From an uncultured Bacteroidales bacterium (GTDB taxonomy: Bacteria; Bacteroidota; Bacteroidia; Bacteroidales; WCHB1-69), in contig CALDIA010000167.1 of assembly GCA_937901455.1 (NCBI GenBank), forward strand, positions 1-16,230: a DNA stretch of 16,230 nt, read 5' to 3'. This document shows positions 1 to 7,182 of the stretch, one piece after another. Each line of letters begins with the position of its first letter. Positions within the stretch are counted from its first letter, which is position 1. The position numbers and the translations under genes are program-made. Under the pieces are notes generated by a model that did not search any database, was not told the origin of the DNA, and worked only from the letters and a program-made list of their open reading frames with translations.

Positions 1-24
1 AATTTATCTGATTCAATAATTAAT

Positions 25-32
25 TATTTTTG
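25..32 (+). promoter_or_regulatory. Bacteroidetes-type -7 box, TATTTTTG
   Basis: This is an exact match to TAnnTTTG in AT-rich DNA. It sits 50 bases before the conserved part of the truncated IMPACT gene, where coding sequence would be expected. That suggests bases 1-70 are intergenic DNA joined to the middle of the gene, by rearrangement or misassembly. I see no TTTG -33 element because the window starts here. Confidence 0.3.
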
Positions 33-73
33 TATCGGTGTATGTCTATTTCTTCATTCCGCTCATGATTTAA

Positions 74-529
74 AACTTTAAACTCCGCCACCATTGCTAT
101 GCCTATATCTTGGGTCCCCACAAGGATGCCTTTAGGGCAAACGACAACGGAGAACCTTCCGGAACCGCTGGCCGTCCCATCCATGGACAGTTGCTCTCGA
201 AGGACCTTACCAACGTGTTGGTGATTGTGGTGCGCTACTTTGGAGGTATCAAGTTAGGGGTAAGCGGACTACAAAATGCCTATAAGATAGCTGCCAAGGA
301 GGCGCTTGATGTTGCCCAAATCATCGAAAAAACCATAGATGAAGTCTATGAAGTCACCTTTGAATATCTACAGATGAATGCTATCATGCAGTTGATGAAA
401 GACCCTTGTGTGACCATTTTGGAACAGAAAAGCGATTTGAATTGCACTATCCGTTTTTCCATCCGACAACGCGAAGCCGACCGCATTGTGACGGCATTGA
501 AGAAAGTGGGAACAGTACAATATTGTTAG
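74..529 (+). CDS. IMPACT/YigZ-family protein, 5' part missing
   Basis: The reading frame contains the IMPACT/UPF0029 signature: HHCYAYILG (from base 89) continues into FRANDNGEPSGTAGRP and then VVRYFGGIKLGVSGL. A C-terminal DUF1949-like half follows (about 354-526) and ends near QYC at a normal stop. Family members are about 200 residues and have roughly 60 more residues before HHCYAY, including a SKF(I/L)A strand. Here an in-frame TAA lies at 71-73, and none of the three frames in bases 1-70 resembles the missing part. A TTG at 110 could serve as a start but would cut through the conserved CYAY motif. The gene is therefore a 5'-truncated pseudogene or a contig-end artefact. The family's biochemical role in bacteria is poorly defined (the human/yeast relative regulates translation through GCN2). 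It converges on the downstream ATPase gene with a 44-base gap. Confidence 0.8.
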   Translation, partial: NFKLRHHCYAYILGPHKDAFRANDNGEPSGTAGRPIHGQLLSKDLTNVLVIVVRYFGGIKLGVSGLQNAYKIAAKEALDVAQIIEKTIDEVYEVTFEYLQMNAIMQLMKDPCVTILEQKSDLNCTIRFSIRQREADRIVTALKKVGTVQYC

Positions 530-573
530 GATCTTCCCAATGCATGGAAGGGCGTGTCGATTAAGCATCACAA

Positions 574-2154
574 CTATTTAATCAGATTGCCTAAGATATC
601 GCGGGAGATTTCTCTTGTGACGGTTCTTGTAGCAGCGGATGTGGCGTTTTTCACAATCTTCTCCGTTGTGGATTTCGTGGACTTGGTCTTTTTGCCACTT
701 ACCTTGTCGCTGACGAATGTACCCAATACGGTGGCAATAGTGCCGGTCACGGCGGTGACAATAGCCTTCAGGACTTTTGAAACGATATTCTTTTTCTTGC
801 TATTGTCGGTTTTTTCCTCCTTGTTGGTCTTTTCAATCTTATCCGCACCAGACTCTTTGTTAACAGAAGGTACCGACTCCTTCAAGAGCACTTCATAGGC
901 GCTTTCGCGGTCTTCGGGGGTGTCGTATTTGCCATAGATCCGACTCTGTTTGATGATGTCATTGCGTTGGCCTTCGGTAATGGCACCGATTTGCGACAGG
1001 GGGAACAGAATTTTGGCGCGTTGCACAATGCCAGGGGCTCCCTTTTCGTCCAAGAAGCTTACAAGGGCCTCTCCGGTTTCCAAGTTCATGATGGCCTCGT
1101 CGGTCTTGAAGGCCGGGTTGGTACGGAAAGTGTCAGCAGCAGTGCGTACGGCTTTTTGGTCTTTAGGCGTGTAGGCATGCAGTGCGTGCTGCACCCTATT
1201 GCCAAGCTGTCCCAGAATGTTTTCGGGAATATCGTTTGGATATTGGGAGATGAAATAGATGCCTACCCCTTTGCTTCGGATGAGGCGAATTACTTGCTCA
1301 ATTTTCTCGGTCAGAGCCTTGGAGGTGTCCTCAAACAACATGTGAGCCTCATCGAAGAAGAATACCAGCTTGGGCATGTCAAGGTCGCCCACTTCAGGCA
1401 GGGAAGTGTAGAGCTCTGAAAGCAGCCATAGCAGGAAGGTGCTGTATAACTTGGGCTGCATCATCAGTCGGTCGGCAGCGAGCACACTCATTACGCCCTT
1501 GCCTCCTTCTGTTTGGATGAAGTCATGAATGTCGAAAGAAGGTTCCCCGAAGAAACGGTTGGCCCCTTGGTCTTCGAGTTGCAGCAAGGAGCGCTGGATA
1601 GCTCCGACAGTGGCAGTGGAGATGTTGCCGTATGTGGTGGTGTACTCCTTGGCATGCTTGGAAACGTAATCTAACATAGCCCGCAAGTCTTTCATATCCA
1701 AGATGAGGAGTCCGCGCTCATCGGCCACGCGGAAAACAATGTTGAGTACTCCCTCTTGGGTATCGTTAAGGCCCAACAAGCGGGACAACAATAACGGTCC
1801 CATTTGGGAGATAGTGGCGCGGATGGGGTGTCCCTGTTCGCCATACACATCGTAGAAGCGCACCGGGCAGGCCTGGAATTGCGGGTCCTCAATGCCAAAC
1901 TCCGGTAATCGTTTTTCTATGAAACTGCTCAGCTGCCCAGACTGGCTGATGCCAGATAGGTCTCCCTTCATGTCGGCCATAAAGCAGGGAACCCCTGCCT
2001 GACAGAATGATTCGGCAATCACTTGCAATGTGACGGTCTTGCCGGTTCCTGTGGCACCCGCTATGAGACCGTGTCGATTGGCCATTTTACCTTCAATGGA
2101 GAGCGCTCCCTCGGAGCAATGGGCTATGTATAAGCCATGTTCTTTGTCGTACAT
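574..2154 (-). CDS. HerA-like P-loop ATPase, YjgR/DUF853 family
   Basis: This 526-residue cytoplasmic ATPase belongs to the FtsK/HerA superfamily. Walker A is GATGTGKT at residues 33-40, preceded by the family-typical ANRHGLIA. Walker B is LVFFFDEA at 263-270, and a sensor-like FISQYPNDIP is at 301-310. The DMKGDLSG segment (61-68) and the IRATISQMGPLLLSRLL stretch (from 111) are typical of YjgR/DUF853 proteins. Residues 430-455 are a charged low-complexity linker. They are followed by a Gly/Ala/Val-rich hydrophobic stretch (about 457-487) and a basic tail with REISRDILGNL, like the C-terminal tail of the E. coli relative. The substrate and role of the family are not established. The ATG at 2154 fits the usual N-terminal length. 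No Shine-Dalgarno is visible, and a promoter lies about 100 bases upstream. Family assignment is secure, function is not. Confidence 0.93.
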   Translation of the reverse strand: MYDKEHGLYIAHCSEGALSIEGKMANRHGLIAGATGTGKTVTLQVIAESFCQAGVPCFMADMKGDLSGISQSGQLSSFIEKRLPEFGIEDPQFQACPVRFYDVYGEQGHPIRATISQMGPLLLSRLLGLNDTQEGVLNIVFRVADERGLLILDMKDLRAMLDYVSKHAKEYTTTYGNISTATVGAIQRSLLQLEDQGANRFFGEPSFDIHDFIQTEGGKGVMSVLAADRLMMQPKLYSTFLLWLLSELYTSLPEVGDLDMPKLVFFFDEAHMLFEDTSKALTEKIEQVIRLIRSKGVGIYFISQYPNDIPENILGQLGNRVQHALHAYTPKDQKAVRTAADTFRTNPAFKTDEAIMNLETGEALVSFLDEKGAPGIVQRAKILFPLSQIGAITEGQRNDIIKQSRIYGKYDTPEDRESAYEVLLKESVPSVNKESGADKIEKTNKEEKTDNSKKKNIVSKVLKAIVTAVTGTIATVLGTFVSDKVSGKKTKSTKSTTEKIVKNATSAATRTVTREISRDILGNLIK

Positions 2155-2257
2155 ATCGTTTGTTGTTTATAAACTGCTGGGCAGCCTCGTGATTAGTGTA
2201 AAGAGTGCTATGTCAAGCATGGATCTTGAAACCGATATCTTGGCTGTTGCACCGCTG

Positions 2258-2289
2258 CAAAAATACACAAAAACATGAAACCCCCCAAA
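2258..2289 (-). promoter_or_regulatory. Promoter for the HerA-like ATPase gene (TTTG-N20-TATTTTTG)
   Basis: On the minus strand, TTTG (2289-2286) is followed after 20 bases by TATTTTTG (2265-2258). This matches the Bacteroidetes sigma-ABfr consensus TTTG-N19-21-TAnnTTTG in both boxes and spacing. Transcription would begin around 2250, leaving a 5' leader of about 95 bases before the ATG at 2154. It is the best-formed promoter in the window. Confidence 0.7.
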
Positions 2290-2380
2290 TCATATTTGCT
2301 ATTTTATTTTCCTTACTATTTACTATTCAAAGCAGGCAAAATCATACTTTTTAGGGAATGACCACCACTTTTTCCCCTCC

Positions 2381-2388
2381 TATTTTTG
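2381..2388 (+). promoter_or_regulatory. -7 box for the T9SS cargo gene, TATTTTTG
   Basis: This exact TAnnTTTG match lies 42 bases before the ATG at 2431. I see no clear TTTG about 20 bases upstream, so the -33 side is weak. The box overlaps the TTG at 2386 that would be the longest possible start of the gene. This argues that the start is further downstream, at 2431 or 2437. Confidence 0.55.
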
Positions 2389-2430
2389 CAGACTATTTCA
2401 AGACATTATCAATTTTATCACCAATTATTT

Positions 2431-4986
2431 ATGCAAATGAAAGTTACTTCATCAAAACTCCTGCTTCTTTTGGCATTTTTAGTGCCATTTTTTGCACTAC
2501 AAGCTCAGGTGAGCTATTCCGACACCATCGGTGAAGGTTCCACACAAACTTCCAACATCTCTGTGTTGCCTGGTTATTATGGTTTTCACCGCTCCGCCAC
2601 ACTCTATACCGCCGCTGAAATTAACCACGGCAGCGGTAATATACAATCCCTGTCGTATCAGATAGCCATAGGGAATTATCCTATGGACGACAGCGATAAA
2701 CAACTCAAGATTTATCTTTTGGAAACAGCAGCTACCGCGCTGGACTTGTCACAAACTTGGCAATCGTTGACCGCTACTGCCACACTCGTTTATGATTCAA
2801 CTGGATTTACAGTGGATTGGGATGAGTATTGGAAAGAATTTTTATTCACGCAGGCTTTTTCCTACAATGGCGGTAACTTGATAGTGCTGGTTGATGGAAC
2901 TGCTTGCGACCCTGCTCCTTCCATGGGTGATTGCGAAACGGATGTCTATATCAATAATGGAAATGCTTCCAATTGCTGGATTCGGCTGCAAGATGTGAAC
3001 CCCATTTCCGATACTGTCGTGCTGTCCTCTATTCCGGCAGGAACACACGGTAACAGCTCCGACCGCCCCAATGTCTTTTTCACCTTTAATGGTTCGCATG
3101 AGGCAGATACAAATTGTATCATTACCCTGCCCTATATTGAGGATTTTGAGAACTATCCTGGTGACTATTCTGCCATTCCTACCTGCTGGAATACAATCTC
3201 CAATGAATACAACTCCTTTTATAACTCCTATTACCCTATCATCAACTCTGGCAGCCAAAGTGATAATTATAACCAAACTATGATGTTCATACTCATGAAC
3301 TCCTATGCACAATATGCCGTTCTGCCCGCCGTGGATTCTGCACTCTCCATGCAGAATATTTCCATGACCTTCCAATTCAAGTCGGCCCAACAGAACACAA
3401 CCCGCATGGTGGTAGGCGTGATGTCAGCACCGGATGATACGCTTTCTTTTGTGCCAGTGGCTACGGTATGGCGTGAAGGCTCCTCTAATGCTTGGGAAAA
3501 CAAGGAAATAAATTTTGCCACTTACTCAGGAACCGGAAAGCACATTGCCTTCCTCTTCAGCAAAGCGAACTCCTCCTCTATGTATCCGAGCTGCTTTGTG
3601 GACAATATCATGGTCTTTGCAACCCCCGACTGCACCCCACCGGTACAAATTTCTGCCCATGCAGGAAGCGATACGACAACTATCTCTTGGACATTGACCA
3701 ACAATGCCTATGGCGTGAGACTCTATTATAAAGCAGCAACAGATTCACTCTATGACTCGGTGGAGGTGTTCGGAGACCAATATTATGAATTGTATAATTT
3801 GCCCGTTAACACGGTGTATGATTATTATTTGGTGACCATTTGCAATGATTATAGTGAATCGGATGCCTCTGATGTGTTGACCTTTGCCACGCCTTGTGCC
3901 GAGGTGACCACTTTTCCCTGGATGGAGAATTTTGAAAACGGCATCAATTGCTGGACTCTTAATGCCTCTGTCGCTGGCCAAGATTGGCAGCTGGTAACCT
4001 CAGGCAACTACCCCACTTGCGCTCCAACCTCAGGCAATTATATGATGAAGTACAATTGCTGGAACTTCAATGCCGACAGTTGGGCTACCATGTCTTCTCC
4101 AGCCATTGTGACGAACCAAGCCATGAATCTGTCTTTCAAATATCATAAATATGGGCCACAAGAAGCGTGGGATTATACTACTATGCAAAGCCATCCGGCC
4201 AACGATCGCGTGGAGGTCTATCTGAACAGCACACCCGCTTTGGACGGTGCCATCCTCCTGACTACTGTTAACGGATACGATGTTTCATACGTGGGTTGGG
4301 ATTCCACTTCCGTAAATATTCCCGCACAAGCTTCTGAATACTATCTCATCTTCAAGGCTATCTCTGACTATGGATACAATCTCTATGTGGATGATATAAA
4401 ACTGGATTATGCCCAAGAAGACACCATTGAGCAAATCGTCTATGTGACAATTGACACAGCTATTTGCGAAGGAGCAGCATTGTATTTGTACAATAATACC
4501 TACTCTGAAGAAGGAACCTATACGATCACCCTCGAAGATTCTGTCATTACAATCAACCTGACGTTGAATACAAGTTATTCTATTGTCATCAACGACAGTA
4601 TTGTGGAGGGGAACACTTATACGAATTATGGTTTTAATGTTTCTACAGCTGGCACATATACACAGAATCTGACAACGGTGAATGGATGTGACAGTACCGT
4701 CACACTTTATTTGTCCGTGATGTCGGGTGTGGGAAATTATGCCACGACGAATTTCTCCATATCTCCTAATCCTGCTATTGACTATTTTCAAGTCACAATG
4801 CAGCCAAGTCGCGAACCTGTTGTTTTGGAATTGATGGATATTAGCGGTCGGGTGGTGCGCACGGCGCGCCTGATGCCAGGAGAAACCTCTTTGAAGATGG
4901 AGCGCAGTACCCTGCATAGCGGTGTGTATATGCTTCGCCTGACAAGTGATGGCAAAGCCCAAACGCGCAAGGTCGTTTTCCGATAA
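2431..4986 (+). CDS. T9SS-secreted multidomain surface protein (jelly-roll and FN3-like domains)
   Basis: With the ATG at 2431 this is 851 residues (ATG 2437 is equally plausible). A Lys/Ser n-region and Leu-rich core ending FFALQAQ (about 1-26) form a signal peptide. Residues 27-228 are a beta-rich N-terminal domain. Two MAM/cleaved-adhesin-like jelly rolls follow, each opening with a similar motif: LPYIEDFENYP near 233 and FPWMENFENGINCW near 495. Each closes with a VDN or VDD motif (PSCFVDNIMVF, LYVDDIKLDY). An FN3-like domain (about 405-485) separates them. Residues 670-763 hold two short repeats of the Bacteroidetes AICEG...NGCDSTVTLYLSV type. The last 80 residues (SISPNPAIDYF..., GVYMLRL..., RKVVF) are a type A T9SS sorting domain, so the protein should cross the outer membrane by T9SS and be anchored or released there. 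I see no catalytic residues. An adhesin or binding role is inferred from the folds. Confidence 0.9.
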   Translation: MQMKVTSSKLLLLLAFLVPFFALQAQVSYSDTIGEGSTQTSNISVLPGYYGFHRSATLYTAAEINHGSGNIQSLSYQIAIGNYPMDDSDKQLKIYLLETAATALDLSQTWQSLTATATLVYDSTGFTVDWDEYWKEFLFTQAFSYNGGNLIVLVDGTACDPAPSMGDCETDVYINNGNASNCWIRLQDVNPISDTVVLSSIPAGTHGNSSDRPNVFFTFNGSHEADTNCIITLPYIEDFENYPGDYSAIPTCWNTISNEYNSFYNSYYPIINSGSQSDNYNQTMMFILMNSYAQYAVLPAVDSALSMQNISMTFQFKSAQQNTTRMVVGVMSAPDDTLSFVPVATVWREGSSNAWENKEINFATYSGTGKHIAFLFSKANSSSMYPSCFVDNIMVFATPDCTPPVQISAHAGSDTTTISWTLTNNAYGVRLYYKAATDSLYDSVEVFGDQYYELYNLPVNTVYDYYLVTICNDYSESDASDVLTFATPCAEVTTFPWMENFENGINCWTLNASVAGQDWQLVTSGNYPTCAPTSGNYMMKYNCWNFNADSWATMSSPAIVTNQAMNLSFKYHKYGPQEAWDYTTMQSHPANDRVEVYLNSTPALDGAILLTTVNGYDVSYVGWDSTSVNIPAQASEYYLIFKAISDYGYNLYVDDIKLDYAQEDTIEQIVYVTIDTAICEGAALYLYNNTYSEEGTYTITLEDSVITINLTLNTSYSIVINDSIVEGNTYTNYGFNVSTAGTYTQNLTTVNGCDSTVTLYLSVMSGVGNYATTNFSISPNPAIDYFQVTMQPSREPVVLELMDISGRVVRTARLMPGETSLKMERSTLHSGVYMLRLTSDGKAQTRKVVFR

Positions 4987-5006
4987 GTGCCAATTATCAG
5001 ATTTTC

Positions 5007-5052
5007 TGAAGAAGAATCACGGCCGAGCATGCTCGGCCGTGATTCTTCTTCA
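5007..5052. terminator. Perfect 46-bp palindrome between convergent genes, probable bidirectional terminator
   Basis: The two 23-base arms (5007-5029 and 5030-5052) are exactly complementary with no spacer. The centre is GGCCGAGCATGCTCGGCC, with AGAAGAATCAC outside it. It lies 20 bases after the T9SS cargo stop and 16 bases before the stop of the convergent small gene. In RNA both strands would form a long GC-cored hairpin with only a short poly-T-like flank (TTCTTC). The position between two converging stops makes a shared terminator the simplest reading. Confidence 0.75.
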
Positions 5053-5068
5053 AAGGGAGAGGAAGATC

Positions 5069-5443
5069 TTATTGCATACTTTCAATGATACCCTTTACTT
5101 CGTCCCCGGCGGCATTCACATTCTCTTGAAATTCTTTGAGAATCATGCGTGCCTTTGCCTGGGCAAAATAGCCCTTGCAGTTGCCTTTCAATGTGTTAAC
5201 TTTGGTCAGATCATCTCCTGAGAGATTCTTCTTTTCCACTCGCTTCACCAGCTTCTCAAATTTGGCCTGGGCTTTATCCAGGTCGGTGGGAGAGTAATTG
5301 GAGAACTCTTGCTCTACCTTGTCGGTGAATTTTTCCAGTTTGTGGATTTTGTACCCTTTGCTGGAGCATACAAGGATGGAGATAATAAGCGCCAAAAGGA
5401 CAACCAAAATTGTTATAATCAAAGGTTTTTTGTTTTTTTTCAT
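5069..5443 (-). CDS. Small membrane-anchored hypothetical protein, DUF6565-like
   Basis: This is 124 residues. A lysine-rich N-terminus is followed by an uninterrupted hydrophobic segment at about 8-25. A Cys at 26 is preceded by Val, so a lipobox is not convincing and a membrane anchor is more likely. Residues 34-124 are charged and helical, with the pattern YSPTDLDKAQAKFEKLVKRV and then LKGNCKGYFAQAK. This resembles small Bacteroidetes envelope proteins grouped as DUF6565, but I assign that only from memory of the pattern. No function can be given. It has its own minus-strand promoter and converges on the T9SS cargo gene across the palindrome. Confidence 0.75.
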   Translation of the reverse strand: MKKNKKPLIITILVVLLALIISILVCSSKGYKIHKLEKFTDKVEQEFSNYSPTDLDKAQAKFEKLVKRVEKKNLSGDDLTKVNTLKGNCKGYFAQAKARMILKEFQENVNAAGDEVKGIIESMQ

Positions 5444-5483
5444 TTTCTTGTTTTTTTCGTTTTGAATATTTTAGAAGAACGGG

Positions 5484-5514
5484 CAAAAATAGTTATTTTT
5501 CTAATGTTTGTCAA
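5484..5514 (-). promoter_or_regulatory. Promoter for the small membrane protein (TTGAC-N18-TATTTTTG)
   Basis: On the minus strand, TATTTTTG (5491-5484) is an exact -7 box, with TTGAC (5514-5510) 18 bases upstream. The box lies 40 bases before the ATG at 5443. The -33 element deviates from TTTG, but the spacing is close to normal. Confidence 0.55.
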
Positions 5515-5561
5515 TGCCAAGTGTTTTTCTTTTCATGGAGGTTGATTTTGCATATTTTTTT

Positions 5562-5569
5562 TATTTTTG
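5562..5569 (+). promoter_or_regulatory. -7 box for the lipoprotein-buk unit, TATTTTTG
   Basis: This exact TAnnTTTG match lies 18 bases before the ATG at 5588. A GTTG at 5541-5544 is 17 bases upstream and could be a weak -33 element. The box overlaps the earliest TTG (5567) of the frame, so the lipoprotein most probably starts at the ATG at 5588. Confidence 0.5.
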
Positions 5570-5587
5570 CAAACTTTAATTGATAAA

Positions 5588-5980
5588 ATGAAAAAGATAA
5601 AATTCATAGTAGCACTCTGTTTGGCCGTCATGATTCTTGCAATGACTGGCTGCCAGAAATTCCGTCCCGCCACAGTCGAGTTGAAATCCTGCACCGCCAA
5701 TGGCAAAACTCTGACAGGTTCAGCGGTCATCACCGACAATGGTGGCTGCACCTATTTTATAGAGCAAGGTTTTTGCTTCAGCATCCTTGACACGCTCTCC
5801 CTCAGCGAAGTGTACACTACGGCAGTGGTGGTCAATAAATCCTGCTATGAGGAGGAGTTTGAATGGACACACGAACTGCCCATGGCCGACACCACATATT
5901 ATGTGTGTGCCTATGTGAAGACCAATGCCGGGGTCAGCTACAGCGAGAAACAAGCCGTCAGTACCGTAATCAATAATTAA
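5588..5980 (+). CDS. Small lipoprotein with one FN3-like domain
   Basis: From the ATG at 5588 this is 130 residues. A Lys-rich start, a hydrophobic core and AMTGC give a signal peptidase II site with the lipidated Cys at residue 22. The remaining 108 residues form one beta-rich domain. Its features (QGFCFS, then DTTYYVCAYVKTNAGVSYS) are those of the FN3-like modules common in Bacteroidetes lipoproteins, where the segment is usually TYYVRAYATNSAG. No enzyme motif is visible, so a binding or structural role in the envelope is an inference. An earlier TTG at 5567 overlaps the -7 box and is unlikely. The gene ends 16 bases before buk and is probably co-transcribed with it. Confidence 0.8.
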   Translation: MKKIKFIVALCLAVMILAMTGCQKFRPATVELKSCTANGKTLTGSAVITDNGGCTYFIEQGFCFSILDTLSLSEVYTTAVVVNKSCYEEEFEWTHELPMADTTYYVCAYVKTNAGVSYSEKQAVSTVINN

Positions 5981-5996
5981 TCTTAAAAATACATGT

Positions 5997-7067
5997 ATGA
6001 AAAAAATTCTTGCCATTAACCCAGGCTCTACATCAACAAAAATTGCGATTTTTGAAGGAACTGAGCAGATATTCATTCAAAATATCAAGCACTCCACCGA
6101 GGAGTTGTCAAAGTTTGAGACCATCACCGACCAGTATGAGTTCCGTCGTGATGTGATTATCTCTGAACTTGAGAAGGCCAACATCGACCTGCACTCCATC
6201 AACATCATCATGGGGCGCGGTGGTCTTGTGAAGCCCCTGACTTCCGGTGTCTATAAAATCAACGATTTGATGAAAGAGCATCTCAAGATGGGGTATAGCG
6301 GACAGCATGCCTGCAACTTGGGTGGATTAATTGCCGACAGTATCGCTTCCGTCATAGGATTGGATGCAGCCTATATCGCCGATCCCGTGGTGGTTGATGA
6401 GATGGAGGATGTGGCTCGTATCACTGGGCATCCCGAGTTTGAACGCGTGTCGATTTTCCATGCCCTGAACCATAAGGCTATTGCCCGCACTTATGCCAAA
6501 GAGGTTGGCAAAGCATACGATGATCTGAACCTGATCGTTTGTCACATGGGTGGTGGCGTCAGTGTGGGTGCTCACCGCAAAGGTCGTGTCATTGATGTCA
6601 ACCAGGCATTGGACGGCGAGGGCCCGTTCTCCCCTGAGCGCTCCGGTACCTTGCCGATGAACCAGTTTTTGAAAGCTTGTTTCAGCGGTAAATATACGAA
6701 GGAAGATATGCAGAAGATGCTGGTGGGCAAGGGCGGCTATGTAGCCTACTGTGGTACCAACGATGCCTATACAATTGAAAAGGCAGCCATTGCCGGCGAC
6801 CCCAAAGCCGAACTTCTGGAAGAGGCTTTTGCCTATCAGGTGGCAAAGCAGATCGGTGAGAGCGCCTGTGTGCTCCAAGGCAAAGTGGATGCAATCCTTC
6901 TCACCGGCGGCATTGCCTATGGCAAGCCCGTGGTGGCCCGCATTAAACGCTATGTAGATTGGATTGCGCCCGTGGCCGTATATCCTGGCGAGGACGAGAT
7001 GGCCGCACTGGCGCTGAATGCCAACATGATCCTGAACGGTGAAGTGGAAATCCAAGAATACAAATAA
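5997..7067 (+). CDS. buk: Butyrate kinase
   Basis: This 356-residue protein belongs to the ASKHA acetate/butyrate kinase family and has the usual butyrate kinase length. The phosphate-1 loop ILAINPGSTSTKIAIFEG lies at residues 4-21. Further family blocks are FHALNHKAIARTYA (154-167), the phosphate-2 block HMGGGVSVGAHRKGRV (183-198), then DGEGPFSPERSGTLP (206-220), and the adenosine block LLTGGIAYG (301-309). It interconverts butyryl-phosphate plus ADP and butyrate plus ATP. Branched-chain acyl phosphates are also accepted by some relatives. It usually pairs with phosphotransbutyrylase (ptb), but none is in the window and the upstream neighbour is a lipoprotein gene. It acts in the cytoplasm, giving ATP by substrate-level phosphorylation or activating short-chain acids. 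Confidence 0.95.
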   Translation: MKKILAINPGSTSTKIAIFEGTEQIFIQNIKHSTEELSKFETITDQYEFRRDVIISELEKANIDLHSINIIMGRGGLVKPLTSGVYKINDLMKEHLKMGYSGQHACNLGGLIADSIASVIGLDAAYIADPVVVDEMEDVARITGHPEFERVSIFHALNHKAIARTYAKEVGKAYDDLNLIVCHMGGGVSVGAHRKGRVIDVNQALDGEGPFSPERSGTLPMNQFLKACFSGKYTKEDMQKMLVGKGGYVAYCGTNDAYTIEKAAIAGDPKAELLEEAFAYQVAKQIGESACVLQGKVDAILLTGGIAYGKPVVARIKRYVDWIAPVAVYPGEDEMAALALNANMILNGEVEIQEYK

Positions 7068-7146
7068 TGAAATGAATGCTCCACAGTCACGAGGCTAAGA
7101 CCGATGGGCAATTCACATAAACGAATATATTCAATCGCTGCAGTGC

Positions 7147-7182
7147 GAGGTGGGGGCACCGTTCCAACGGTGCCCCCACCTC
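7147..7182 (+). terminator. Strong hairpin downstream of buk
   Basis: The arms 7147-7163 and 7166-7182 (GAGGTGGGGGCACCGTT and its exact complement) are perfect over 17 bases with a two-base centre. The hairpin lies 79 bases after the buk stop. The following bases (CTTGATAATG) lack the T-run of a standard intrinsic terminator, so termination is the likely role by position only. Confidence 0.5.

Noticed and set aside
530..573. Hairpin CTTCC...GGAAG between the IMPACT gene and the ATPase gene
   Set aside because: It is only five pairs with no T-run, too weak to call a terminator.
2386..2430. TTG start for the T9SS cargo protein
   Set aside because: The TTG lies inside the -7 box and would put 15 polar residues before a well-formed signal peptide.
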